Positions 23,174 through 32,091 of a DNA stretch of 43,070 nt are shown here, one piece after another; the first letter of the stretch is position 1, and each line of letters opens with the position of its first letter. This DNA is from an uncultured bacterium (GTDB lineage: Bacteria; Patescibacteriota; Minisyncoccia; UBA9983). The stretch spans positions 1 through 43,070 of the forward strand of contig CAJVWH010000003.1 in NCBI GenBank assembly GCA_913009575.1. Direction: 5' to 3'. Made by a program: the position numbers and the translations under genes. The notes beneath the pieces are model-generated. The model was not told the origin of the DNA and did not search any database. It worked only from the letters and a program-made list of their open reading frames with translations.

Positions 23174-23283
23174 TCTTTTCACCTCCTAAATATTTTATCC
23201 GCTCTTATCTTACACTATTTCAAAAAAATATCAAATCAAAAAGACGCGCTATGAAGGCAATCGCTTCAAAATCGCATCTTTTT

Positions 23284-24339
23284 TTATTTTTTAATAAACA
23301 AAGTTTGGGTTGGGTAGGCGAACTCTATTCCCTCTTTTTCAAACGCCTCCTTAATGCCGAGATTGATGGACTGCTGGGTGTTCATATAATCACTATAATC
23401 GGGGCTGGCGATATAATAAACAACCTCAAAATTCAAACTGAAATCTCCAAATTCCTTAAAATGAACCCTGTCAAGCTGCGCTAATTTTTCTTTGGTGATA
23501 ATTTCTTCCACCATCTCGGGGATTTTTTTTAATTTTTCCGTCTGAGTTTCGTAAAGCACGCCAAAGGAAAAAACGATTCTCCTCTTTTCCATTTTTTTGT
23601 AATTGTTAATGCGGGTATCGGTAAGCTCCCTGTTTGACACAATCAGTTCTTGCCCTTGAAGCGTTCTTATTCTTGTTGATTTAATTCCTATTTTTTCCAC
23701 CGCGCCCATATCTCCTCCAATTATAATAAAATCCCCAACCTGGAATGGTTTGTCAAAAAGGATTGAAAAGGAGCTGAAAATATCCCCCAAGACATTTTGG
23801 AGGGCAAAGGCAATGGCGATTCCGCCAATTCCCAAGCCGGCAATTAGCGAAGTGACGTTAAAACCCCAATTGGAAAGGACTATGAGACCCGCCAAAACCC
23901 AAAGAACAATTTTTAAAAGCGCACTGATATTTTTTACGGCTGACTTATCTCTGGTTTCTCCATCCCTTCCCCTGCTGACAAATTTCTGCGCCCAAAAATC
24001 AATAAAAATCTGCAGGGCGCGGACCGCCTGGAATACTACCGCCAGAATAAAAATGCCGTCCACAATCTTTTCCGCCAAACTTGGCATTTTTAAAAATTTT
24101 AACGCGGCGTATATTGAGACGATGAGGTAGAACGGAGGAGTTATATCATGGATAATTTTTATCAAAACATCGTCCAAATCGGTTTTTGTTTTCTCCGCCG
24201 CCTTTTTTAAACGACCAAGAATAATTTCACGGAAGATTTTCAAGAAAATCAATCCGCCGATTAAAAGCGCCAAAGCCAACAGATAATCTTTGCCCGCATT
24301 ACCCATTATTTCAAATTGCAATAATCCTTGAAAATTCAT
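23284..24339 (-). CDS. Small-conductance mechanosensitive channel, MscS family
   Basis: A 351-residue membrane channel that opens under membrane tension to release solutes. Three or more N-terminal hydrophobic segments (about 18-36, 68-90, 92-112) lead to the pore-lining helix and beta domain: SLIAGLGIGGIAIAFALQNVLGD, then KPFQVGDFIIIGG, VEKIGIKSTRIRTLQGQ, VSNRELTDTRINNY. The C-terminal alpha-beta domain is complete (GIEFAYPTQTLFIKK). It is an MscS-type core without large extra domains. TAAAAT overlaps the ATG region and no Shine-Dalgarno sequence is seen; the upstream region overlaps the 5' side of tRNA-Ile on the other strand. Confidence 0.93.
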   Translation of the reverse strand: MNFQGLLQFEIMGNAGKDYLLALALLIGGLIFLKIFREIILGRLKKAAEKTKTDLDDVLIKIIHDITPPFYLIVSIYAALKFLKMPSLAEKIVDGIFILAVVFQAVRALQIFIDFWAQKFVSRGRDGETRDKSAVKNISALLKIVLWVLAGLIVLSNWGFNVTSLIAGLGIGGIAIAFALQNVLGDIFSSFSILFDKPFQVGDFIIIGGDMGAVEKIGIKSTRIRTLQGQELIVSNRELTDTRINNYKKMEKRRIVFSFGVLYETQTEKLKKIPEMVEEIITKEKLAQLDRVHFKEFGDFSLNFEVVYYIASPDYSDYMNTQQSINLGIKEAFEKEGIEFAYPTQTLFIKK

Positions 24340-24368
24340 AAAATTTTATGCTATGATAAATTTTGTAA

Positions 24369-24440
24369 GCGCGTGTAGTTCAATGGTAGAACGCTATCCT
24401 GATAAGATAGAGGTCGTAGGTTCGATTCCTACCACGCGCA
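24369..24440 (+). tRNA. tRNA-Ile (GAT)
   Basis: Acceptor GCGCGTG/CACGCGC is perfect; the stem CTATC/GATAG holds the loop CTGATAA (anticodon GAT); the T-arm is GTAGGTTCGATTCCTAC; the discriminator is A. No CCA is encoded. It lies beside the 16S 3' end but on the opposite strand, unlike the usual spacer tRNA-Ile. Confidence 0.95.
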
Positions 24441-24649
24441 CAAATACATTTCCATCATACCAAAGAACCGTCGTTTTGCAATACGCGCCGGCGGTTTGGG
24501 AACTCATTGAATATTCTTTCTTCTGTTCCGTCCCCCCCGTTAACCGTACGGGAGTGAGGGGCCGAGATTTCGGGCTCATCGGCCAACACCGTTATTCGCC
24601 CGAAGGCGAACCGACCTACTATCTCTCCGCCGTGGCGAAGAGTAAATAG

Positions 24650-26121
24650 TTGAATGTTATCCACGACCAGGTTCCCCTAGCCGTGCCTTGTTACGACTTC
24701 GTCCCTGTCACCGAACTTACCTTAGGACCCATTAAAGGATACTTCGGGTACTCCCGGCTTCCTTGACGTGACGGGCGGTGAGTACAAGACTTGGGAACGT
24801 ATTCACCGCGGTATAGCTGACCCGCGATTACTAGCGATTCCAACTTCATGAGGTCGAGTTGCAGACCTCAATCCGAACTGGGGTACACTTTGATGGGATT
24901 AGCTCCGCCTTACGGCTTCGCGGCCCTCTGTATGCACCATTGTATCATGTGTGTAGCCCAGGGCGTCAAAGGGACATGCTGACTTGGCGTCATCCTCTCC
25001 TTCCTCCCCGTATAACGGGGCAGTCTCGCCTGACACTTGTAACAGGCAACGAGGGTTGCGTTCGTTAACCCACTTAAGGGAACAATTCAAACCACGAACT
25101 GACGACAGCCATGCATCACCTGTCCAGCCGTCCTTGTGAGAAAGAATTCCTTTCGGAAAACCGTCGACTGGATTTCAAGCCCTGGTAAGGTTCTTCGTTT
25201 ATCGTCGAATTAAACCACATGATCCACCGCTTGTGCAAGTCCCCGTCTATTCCTTTGAGTTTTAAGCTTGCGCTCGTACTTCCCAGGCGGTTCACTTAAC
25301 GCGTTAGCTTCGCCACTCCGAGGGTCGATACTCGGAATAGCCAGTGAACATCGTTTAGGGCGTGGACTACGAGGGTATCTAATCCTCTTCGCTACCCACG
25401 CTTTCGTGCCTCAGGGTCAGGAATACGCCAATCTGCTGCCTTCGCCTTTGGTGTTCCCCACGATATCAACGGATTTCACCCCTACACCGTGAGTTCCACA
25501 GATCTCTCGCATCCTCAAAGCCGTGCCGTTTCCAACCCATTTTTCCGGTTAAGCCGGAATTTTTAAGGAAGGACTAACACGGCCCCCTACACACCCTTTA
25601 CGCCCAGTAAATCCGGACAACGCTCGGGGTACTCGTATTACCGCTGCTGCTGGCACGAGTTTAGCAACCCCTTATTCTTGGGCTAATATCATCGAAATTT
25701 TTCACCCATAAAAGCAGTTTACACCCCGAAGGGCTTCATCCTGCACGCGGCGTCGCTCCATCAGGCTTTCGCCCATTGTGGAAGACTCTCGACTGCTGCC
25801 ATCCGTAGATGTATGGCCCGTGTCTCAGTGCCATCGGTGGGGACCAGGCTCTCACCCCCCCTAGCCGTCATAGCCTTGGTAAGCCATTACCTTACCAACA
25901 AGCTGATAGCGCGCAGGCCCATCCTCAAGCGATAAATCTTTACCCCTTGGGGACCATCAAGTATTAGCTACGGTTTCCCGCAGTTATCCCTGACTTGAGG
26001 GCAGGTGCCTACGTGTTACTACCTCGTCTGCCGCTGTCCGACCGAAATCGGACCGCTCGACTTGCATGCCTTCTCCACGCCGCCAGCGTTCGTCCTGAGC
26101 TAGGATCAAACTCTCAAAAAA
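24650..26121 (-). rRNA. 16S ribosomal RNA, lacking a CCUCC anti-Shine-Dalgarno core
   Basis: Conserved stretches are readable on the minus strand: AGAGTTTGATCCTAGCTCAG at the 5' end, GTGCCAGCAGCAGCGGTAAT, ATTAGATACCCTCGTAGTCC, AACTCAAAGGAATAGACGGG, and ACTCACCGCCCGTCAC near the end. Length (about 1.47 kb) is near normal with no large insertion. The 3' end keeps helix 45 (CACGGCTAGG, loop GGAA, CCTGGTCGTG, fully paired) but continues GGATAACATTC in place of GGATCACCTCC. Ends are approximate. The gene stands alone: tRNA-Ile downstream is on the other strand and 23S is about 4.7 kb upstream beyond protein genes. Confidence 0.96.
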
Positions 26122-26267
26122 TGTTCGCTCGCCAAAGGCGAGCAAAACTAGAACGGAACAAAAGAAAAAATATTACAATAGATGAATCTATATTTATCCC
26201 GTAAGAAACCAAAAAATCTCAAACGAGAAATTTTTCAAAGTGCGCGCCGTCTTTTCAGTACCTTATC

Positions 26268-26296
26268 ATTGTATACCCAGAGAATTCTGATGTCAA
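26268..26296 (-). promoter_or_regulatory. Promoter of the 16S rRNA gene
   Basis: TTGACA (26296-26291), exactly 17 bases, then TACAAT (26273-26268). A hairpin GCTCGCC AAA GGCGAGC (26127-26143) lies between it and the 16S 5' end. The strong consensus supports independent transcription of 16S. Confidence 0.8.
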
Positions 26297-26379
26297 GAAA
26301 AATAAAAATAAGATTATACCAAATTCCGGAGACGGCGAGGAAGTGGCATAATTCGTTGGAATTATTTAACGATTTAAGA

Positions 26380-27273
26380 TTATTTTTTTCGCCTCTTTTG
26401 AAATTTATAGATGGTCACCAGCAAAGGTGACGCAATAAAAATTGAGGAATAAGTTCCGGCGGCAACGCCGATAATAAGCGCCAATGAGAAAAATCTTGTC
26501 GTTTCTCCGCCAAAGAAAAAGATGGCTCCCAACACAAGGAGAACCGTCAAAGAGGTGTTTATTGAACGGGTAATCGTTTGATTGACACTGATTCCGACTG
26601 TTCCTTCAAAATCATTGCCTATGCCCCTGTGAAGATTTTCCCTCACCCTGTCAAAGACAACAATCGTATCGTGGACCGAAAAACCAAGAATGGTGAGAAG
26701 TGCGGTGACAAATAAAACATCCACTTCAGCCCCGAAATATTTTCCAAGCACGGCGAAGGCGCCGAGTGGAATCATTACATCGTGCGTCAACGCTACAATA
26801 GCCATTAAGCCAAATTTAAAAGAAGACACCGGTCTTGAAACTTTGCGAAAAACAAAAGCAATATAAAAAATAATCATCAAGACCACCAAAGCGAGAGCAA
26901 TCCAAGATTTTTGGCGCAACTCCCTGCCGATAATCGGGCCAATTGAATCAAAACGAACTTCAGTCAATTCGCCAGAAGAACTGAGCGAAGAAAGCAATTC
27001 AGCGTGTTCTTTTTTGGTAAGGTTTCTTGAACGGGCGATAAGACCTTTTTCTCCCGCGGGCTGTAAGATAACGTTTTTAAAGTCAAGTTTTTTAATTTTT
27101 ATTTGCAATTCCGCCATTGGAGGACGAACGGTTTTATATTCCACTTCCACTAAAGAACCACCGGTAAAATCAATACCAAAATTCAAACCGAAATAAAAAA
27201 CAGAAAATACGCTTGCCGCCACAAGCAATCCTGAAATACTGTACCAAATTTTTCTGTGTTTAATAATTCCCAT
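26380..27273 (-). CDS. secF: Protein translocase subunit SecF
   Basis: A 297-residue partner of SecD that uses the proton gradient to complete protein export. Six hydrophobic segments are visible; family landmarks are FGLNFGIDFTGGSLVEV near the start, then VDVLFVTALLTILGFSVHDTIVVFDRVREN and TRSINTSLTVLLVLGAIFFFGG. It begins one base after the secD stop and is therefore translated with it. The basic tail FQKRRKK is normal. Confidence 0.96.
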   Translation of the reverse strand: MGIIKHRKIWYSISGLLVAASVFSVFYFGLNFGIDFTGGSLVEVEYKTVRPPMAELQIKIKKLDFKNVILQPAGEKGLIARSRNLTKKEHAELLSSLSSSGELTEVRFDSIGPIIGRELRQKSWIALALVVLMIIFYIAFVFRKVSRPVSSFKFGLMAIVALTHDVMIPLGAFAVLGKYFGAEVDVLFVTALLTILGFSVHDTIVVFDRVRENLHRGIGNDFEGTVGISVNQTITRSINTSLTVLLVLGAIFFFGGETTRFFSLALIIGVAAGTYSSIFIASPLLVTIYKFQKRRKK

Positions 27274-27274
27274 A

Positions 27275-28591
27275 TTATTTTATGCCGCTCCCCATTAAAA
27301 ATCCGCTAATTTTGTTTTCACCCTTCACGCCCAACGCCATCAAAAATGTCCTGCTGATGGTAATTGCCGACAGCATACTGATTAAAACTCCTATGCCGAG
27401 TGTGAGGGCAAAACCCTTAACCATACTGGTGCCCATCCAATAAAGTATACCTGATGAAATCAAACTTGAAGCGTTTGAGTCGCGAATGGAAAGCCATGCG
27501 CGGGAAAACCCTTCAGTAATGGCGGTGCCAATCGCCTTGCCCGCGGCGCGTTCTTCTTTCATTCTTTCAAAAATAAGTATGTTGGCGTCAACCGCCATTC
27601 CAACCGACAAAATAAAGCCGGCAATACCCGCAGAAGTGAGAGTAACCGGAATGAGCTTAAAAACTGCCAACACTAAGGCGGTATAAATTGCCAAAGCGAT
27701 AACCGAAATCAAACCGGGAAGACGGTACCAAAAAATAAGAAAGAGGGCCACCAAAATAATCCCATAAAGCCCTGCTCTAACACCTTTAAACAAAACTTTT
27801 TCTCCAAGAGTCGGGCCGATAGTTTGTTGGGAAATTAAACTTATCGGCACAGGCAAGGCTCCCGAGTTAAGCCGCTGGACCAAAATTTTTGCCTCTTTGG
27901 CGGTAAACTGGCCGGTAATCTGCGCCTTGCCGCCCGTGATTTCACTCCTTATAACCGGCGTGCTTATGGGCGCGCCGTCCAGAAAAATCGCCAGCCGTTT
28001 GCCTATGTTTGCTTTTGTGATTTTGGCGAAAATTTTCGTCCCTTCGGAGTTAAACTCAATGGAAACTTCCGGTTCAAAAGTCGTTTGATTAAAATCAAGG
28101 CGCGCCTTTTTAAGAAATCTTCCGGTTAAGCCAGTAGGCAAATAAGCTTTATCCAACGCCGTATCCTGGTTTATTTTTATGTCCGGATTTTCCAGACGGA
28201 ATTCAAGAAAAGGCGTCCTGCCTATCATTTTTATCGCCTGATTTACATCCGTAACTCCCGGAAGTTCAACAATAAGGCGATAATCCTTGTTTTGCGCGGT
28301 TTTTAAAATGCCTTTTTCCTCCACTTGTACCAGCGGTTCAGCAACTCCAAAAAAGTTTATACGCCTCTCAATGACATCTCTCAGGCCATCCATTGCGCCT
28401 GAAATTTCCGATGGCTTAATCGCTGAAATATCCGCCTCATAAACAAGATGCACACCCCCGCGCAAATCAAGCCCCAGTTTAAACGGACGGGAAAGAATTG
28501 ATTCGGGATTGACAACGTGAAGAACATCAAAATAGCCGATTGCCATGCCGACTATCAAAATTGAAATCGCAATAACTCTATATTTTGCCAT
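27275..28591 (-). CDS. secD: Protein translocase subunit SecD
   Basis: A 438-residue SecD of short, single P1-domain-type length. After an N-terminal membrane helix come KLGLDLRGGVHLVYEADI, the periplasmic domain (VIERRINFFGVAEPLVQVEE, VELPGV), and the C-terminal five-helix unit with SLISQQTIGPTLGEKVLFKG, GFILSVGMAVDANILIFERMKEE and ISMLSAITISRTFL. It pairs with secF one base downstream. No Shine-Dalgarno sequence; the -10 box of a TTGCAA-17-TAAGAT promoter is eight bases before the ATG. Confidence 0.96.
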   Translation of the reverse strand: MAKYRVIAISILIVGMAIGYFDVLHVVNPESILSRPFKLGLDLRGGVHLVYEADISAIKPSEISGAMDGLRDVIERRINFFGVAEPLVQVEEKGILKTAQNKDYRLIVELPGVTDVNQAIKMIGRTPFLEFRLENPDIKINQDTALDKAYLPTGLTGRFLKKARLDFNQTTFEPEVSIEFNSEGTKIFAKITKANIGKRLAIFLDGAPISTPVIRSEITGGKAQITGQFTAKEAKILVQRLNSGALPVPISLISQQTIGPTLGEKVLFKGVRAGLYGIILVALFLIFWYRLPGLISVIALAIYTALVLAVFKLIPVTLTSAGIAGFILSVGMAVDANILIFERMKEERAAGKAIGTAITEGFSRAWLSIRDSNASSLISSGILYWMGTSMVKGFALTLGIGVLISMLSAITISRTFLMALGVKGENKISGFLMGSGIK

Positions 28592-28599
28592 TGATGTCT

Positions 28600-28628
28600 A
28601 TCTTATAATATCTTCAGCTTTTTTGCAA
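28600..28628 (-). promoter_or_regulatory. Promoter of secD-secF, near-leaderless
   Basis: TTGCAA (28628-28623), 17 bases, TAAGAT (28605-28600), then eight bases to the secD ATG at 28591. Transcription would begin one or two bases before the start codon. Confidence 0.6.
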
Positions 28629-28662
28629 TATTACCCGGTCTTAAAGCATAAATGGCGGAATT

Positions 28663-29787
28663 TTACGCTCCCAATAACTCCAGCATGGAATCTTCACGAT
28701 AAGACTGCCGGCTGTAGCGGCGCATTCCCATTAAAATTCCCAAACCGGCGAAAATCGTAAGCATATGAGAACCACCATAACTCATAAAAGGCATTGTGAT
28801 GCCGGTAATCGGAAGCAATCCGATATTCATTCCTATGTGTATCGCAAAATGTGATACCAAAAAAATCGCCATTCCAATACCAAAAAAAGACTCAAAATTA
28901 TTTCGGCCCAAAAAAGCGATTTTTAATATACGCCATATAATGATACTAAAAAAAATAAAAATAAAAATCACGCCAACCAAGCCCCACTCCTCAGCGAAAG
29001 CCGCAAAAATAAAATCAGTCTGATGCTCTGGTAAAAAATTAAGCCGCGACTGTGTTCCGAAGCCAATCCCTTTTCCAAAAACACGCCCCGACCCAACGGC
29101 AATCGTTGACTGATAAGCGTTATAACCGGTCCCCTGTACATCTTTGAGGGGGTGCAAGAAAGTGACTACCCGTTCCTTTTGATACGGCTTGAAGACAAAA
29201 AACCAAGATACACCGAAAACAAGAACGATTACCAAAAAAACAAGTAGGAGATGTTTTTTACTTACCCCTGAAGCCATTATCATCCCCAACCAAATAAAAA
29301 AAAGTATAATGGCCGAACCAAAATCAGGTTGGGAAAAAATAAGCACCGCGGGAAGAAAAACATAAAGTCCTGAGACGATAATATGGCGAATATGTTTAAT
29401 TTCAATATGCCTCCCAGAAAAATATTTTGCTAAAATGAGAATAATAAGCAACTTAGCGGGATCTGACGGCTCAATAGCAAAAAAGGGAAGGGCAATCCAT
29501 GAAGCGGCGCCACGTATAACTCTGCCAATCAACAAAAGAGCGAGCAAAACGGCAATTGTAATTGCCCAAAAAAGCATAAGCACCTCCCCTTTTCTCAAAA
29601 AACGCCAGTCAACGAGACTGAATAAAAAAAACAACACCAAAGAAATTGTAATCCATATAATTTGTCTTGAGAAAAAATGATTGTCTCCGCCGCCAATAGC
29701 GCGCATAGTAATAAGTCCGGCCGCGAGAAGAGGAAGTGTGGAAAGCAAAAGTATCCAATCAATATGGAAAAATTTTTTAATTATCAT
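28663..29787 (-). CDS. rodA: SEDS-family peptidoglycan glycosyltransferase RodA/FtsW
   Basis: A 374-residue polytopic membrane enzyme that polymerises lipid II. About ten hydrophobic segments are present; SEDS motifs are AIEPSDPAKLLIILILAKYF, SQPDFGSAIILFFIWLGM, the loop GTGYNAYQSTIAVGSGRVFGKGIGFGTQSRLNFLPEHQTDFIFAAFAEEWG (quoted as landmarks GTGYNAYQS and LPEHQTDFIFA) and the C-terminal GITMPFMSYGGSHML. RodA is favoured over FtsW by length and the GRVFGKG loop, but this is not certain. It overlaps the stop of the upstream hypothetical gene by 11 bases. murB elsewhere in the window belongs to the same pathway. Confidence 0.92.
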   Translation of the reverse strand: MIIKKFFHIDWILLLSTLPLLAAGLITMRAIGGGDNHFFSRQIIWITISLVLFFLFSLVDWRFLRKGEVLMLFWAITIAVLLALLLIGRVIRGAASWIALPFFAIEPSDPAKLLIILILAKYFSGRHIEIKHIRHIIVSGLYVFLPAVLIFSQPDFGSAIILFFIWLGMIMASGVSKKHLLLVFLVIVLVFGVSWFFVFKPYQKERVVTFLHPLKDVQGTGYNAYQSTIAVGSGRVFGKGIGFGTQSRLNFLPEHQTDFIFAAFAEEWGLVGVIFIFIFFSIIIWRILKIAFLGRNNFESFFGIGMAIFLVSHFAIHIGMNIGLLPITGITMPFMSYGGSHMLTIFAGLGILMGMRRYSRQSYREDSMLELLGA

Positions 29788-30538
29788 GCGTAAGATTTGT
29801 TCTCAAAAATATTTTTGTTGAGGCAGGCGGCCGCGAAAACGGCACTGGCCAAGTAAGGGCGGTTTGCCTTGATGAATTGCCGTTTACGGATTCCACCGAA
29901 GTGGCACTGGCACCGATTGCATTACCCTCTTCATCAAAAAGAACGGCGGCAATTGACAAATTTTTTACGGGATCAAATGATTTATTGCTAATTTCAATAA
30001 TTAGACGCGGGAATGGCTCATTGGTAAAATCTTTTTTGGAAACCACAATTTGCGGTTTTTCTTTTTCTATCCTTTCCCATTTCGGATTTTTCTCAAATTC
30101 AACAAAGGCGCGCACGGGAATGCGCTCTCCAACATCAATATTTGCTTGAAAAATTACATAATCTTCTCCGGGATTTATAAAAGTTTCCCCATCACGAACA
30201 GCAACAAGTACATTGTCGCTGTCATAAAGTTTAAATTTATATTTAAGGGCATGAATACCGACAAAAAGGTTGGGATTTTTAACTATAGCAGCAGCATCAT
30301 ACTTGCCATTTTCCAATTTGAACGCTTTGCTCCAAACAACTATAAGGTTTTTCACCTCTCCAAGGCATGGTTTACAGGAACCGCCGCAATCAATACCCAG
30401 TTCATTCTGGTTTTGCTTATTGTCAAAACAGGTCGGTTTTGAGACAAGAATTATCACCAAAACAACCGCAAACACCACTATTGCGCCGAAAACAAAAAAA
30501 ATAGTAATCTGCCTTTTTACTGTCCAAGGAATGGGCAT
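29777..30538 (-). CDS. Membrane-anchored hypothetical protein with Cys-rich motif
   Basis: A 253-residue protein: basic N-terminus (MPIPWTVKRQ), one membrane helix (about 11-34), then an exported part opening with a Cys motif (KPTCFDNKQNQNELGIDCGG followed by SCKPC), which resembles the repeats that hold metal or disulfides in CPR surface proteins. Two beta-rich regions follow (KYDAAAIVKNPNLFVGIHALKYKFKLYD and FPRLIIEISNKSFDPVKNLSIAAVLFD) with a FxxL-type domain pattern of unknown function. The start at 30538 is preferred over 30565 because TATTATAAAG precedes it by a few bases. It overlaps rodA by 11 bases. Confidence 0.75.
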   Translation of the reverse strand: MPIPWTVKRQITIFFVFGAIVVFAVVLVIILVSKPTCFDNKQNQNELGIDCGGSCKPCLGEVKNLIVVWSKAFKLENGKYDAAAIVKNPNLFVGIHALKYKFKLYDSDNVLVAVRDGETFINPGEDYVIFQANIDVGERIPVRAFVEFEKNPKWERIEKEKPQIVVSKKDFTNEPFPRLIIEISNKSFDPVKNLSIAAVLFDEEGNAIGASATSVESVNGNSSRQTALTWPVPFSRPPASTKIFLRTNLTHDN

Positions 30539-30586
30539 AACTTTATAATACAAAAAATTAAGCAAAATTAAAACCCATAACCAAAT

Positions 30587-30645
30587 GGCTGGTTACTTTC
30601 CCTATTTGAGCATCATCACCACATTCCACTTTTATGTCCCCTCGG
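30587..30645 (-). pseudogene. Degenerate 3' half of a second 5S rRNA
   Basis: The plus-strand text GGTTACTTTCCCTATTTGAG, CATCATCACCACATTCCACT and CCCCTCGG lines up with the 5S gene's GCTTACTTTCCCCTTGCGAG, TATCATCAGCACTACGATGC and TGTTCGG. It lies directly downstream of the intact 5S on the same strand and lacks the 5' half. It is most simply a decayed tandem duplicate. Confidence 0.65.
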
Positions 30646-30646
30646 T

Positions 30647-30799
<153 letters not shown>

Positions 30800-31010
30800 A
30801 AAAACATTCAAACATACAAATTTCCTAATAGGAAGACGATTATTAGTACTCCTCGGCTAAATCCGCCTGTGGCGGACTGACACCATCTCAGCCCGAAGGC
30901 CTCAACAATAATCAGTTCACTTGCAAACGAATCAAACACGCATTACTGCGCTTACACCTAGAGCCTATCAACGTGGTCATCTTCCACGCATCTACGATTC
31001 CTAATCTTGG

Positions 31011-31052
<42 letters not shown>

Positions 31053-31282
31053 CAACATAGCTACCCAGCGTTGCTCCTGGCGGAACAGCTGGTACACCAG
31101 AGGTTAGTTCTTTCCGGTCCTCTCGTACTAGGAAAAAATCTCCTCAAGAATCAACGCCTGCAGCAGATAGGAGACCGACCTGTCTTACGACGGTCTGAAC
31201 CCAGCTCGCGTAACCTTTTAATTGGCGAACAGCCAAACCCTTGGGACCTTCTCCAGCCCCAGGATAGGTTGAGCCGACATCG

Positions 31283-32091
31283 TACATTTATCCATTATTG
31301 CTAATGGTGTGGACTATATCTTCTTCCTTCCATTTTTCAACGGAGTGGGAAGTTGGCGTCTTAGCCCTCCGCATTTGGAGGGCTCCATCCGCCGCGGCGG
31401 ATGAGTCTCTACGGGGTCATAACTCAATTTGTATCTCATTGATGGAATAATATACTCATCAATAATGCGATTTAATCCAGGAATACTTTCTTTCAAAAAC
31501 CTGATGCGATAATAACTTTTATCACGATTCAAACGCGCTTTCAGCCCCATTTGGCGCAATAAGTGCAAAAGCCTTTTTTGATCCAAATAACTGAACTGTT
31601 GCGTGTTTAGATAGACATCCGATTTTCTTGATTTACTTCCGTCATCCATAAACCAAACAGCAAGAATTACAGGGTCTAATTTTAAGTCGGAAGAAATTAC
31701 TTTCTTTCCATTCTTGTAAAATTTTTTTATTAATTCCGTAATTTTTTTATGCTGTTGAGTAAAAAAGCGATATGCTGTTTTATCTTTACCGTTTTTTCTT
31801 GCTTTCGGAGCAGATTTGCAAATATCCTTTAAAATTGAAAATTTCCAATCAACATATTCCTTCGCTTTTATGGAATGATTAATTTCTAAAAATGCGTTTT
31901 TTCGCCCGGGCATTATTCTAATATGCCCGTTACCTAAAATCGATCCTAAAATAACCGATTTTTGTAATTGAGTTAGACTTCCCACGGTATTGTCCATAAC
32001 CGCATTATGGCTGATTTTAGTTATGGAGTCCACCGTTATAAGCCAAATTTTTCTTGTAGAATATTACTATTCTAGGCACCCCGATATGTTA
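31283..32091 (-). other. Group I intron in 23S rRNA (peptidyl-transferase region), with homing endonuclease
   Basis: The exons read ATCGACGGCGGTGTTCGGCACCT and CGATGTCGGCTCAACC when the 809 bases between are removed, which restores the universal 23S sequence; by E. coli numbering I place the junction near U2500. The intron holds the P7-like pair GTGGACT (about 32035) with AGTCCAC in AAGATATAGTCCACACC (about 31310), a group I core signature. Exact ends are uncertain by two or three bases: the restored junction leaves the intron ending in TA, not the usual G. Confidence 0.85.
31314..31997 (-). CDS. LAGLIDADG homing endonuclease within the 23S intron
   Basis: The product has 227 residues from an ATG at 31997 (MDNTVGSLTQLQKSVILGSI); the frame also opens at a GTG at 32033 inside the intron core. 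Two LAGLIDADG-like helices are visible: VILGSILGNGHIRI and VILAVWFMDDGSKSR. The rest is typical for the single-chain family found in 23S introns (KAKEYVDWKFSIL, TQQHKKITELIKKFY, SMRYKLSYDPV). The enzyme would cut intronless 23S genes to spread the intron. The C-terminal tail after about residue 195 (HPPRRMEPSKCGGLRRQLPT) is encoded by two hairpins (31386-31403 and 31363-31384) and the stop lies in the intron core GATATAG. Confidence 0.88.
   Translation of the reverse strand: MDNTVGSLTQLQKSVILGSILGNGHIRIMPGRKNAFLEINHSIKAKEYVDWKFSILKDICKSAPKARKNGKDKTAYRFFTQQHKKITELIKKFYKNGKKVISSDLKLDPVILAVWFMDDGSKSRKSDVYLNTQQFSYLDQKRLLHLLRQMGLKARLNRDKSYYRIRFLKESIPGLNRIIDEYIIPSMRYKLSYDPVETHPPRRMEPSKCGGLRRQLPTPLKNGRKKI

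Noticed and set aside
24859-26204. ORFs within 16S rRNA
   Set aside because: Translated rRNA, not genes.
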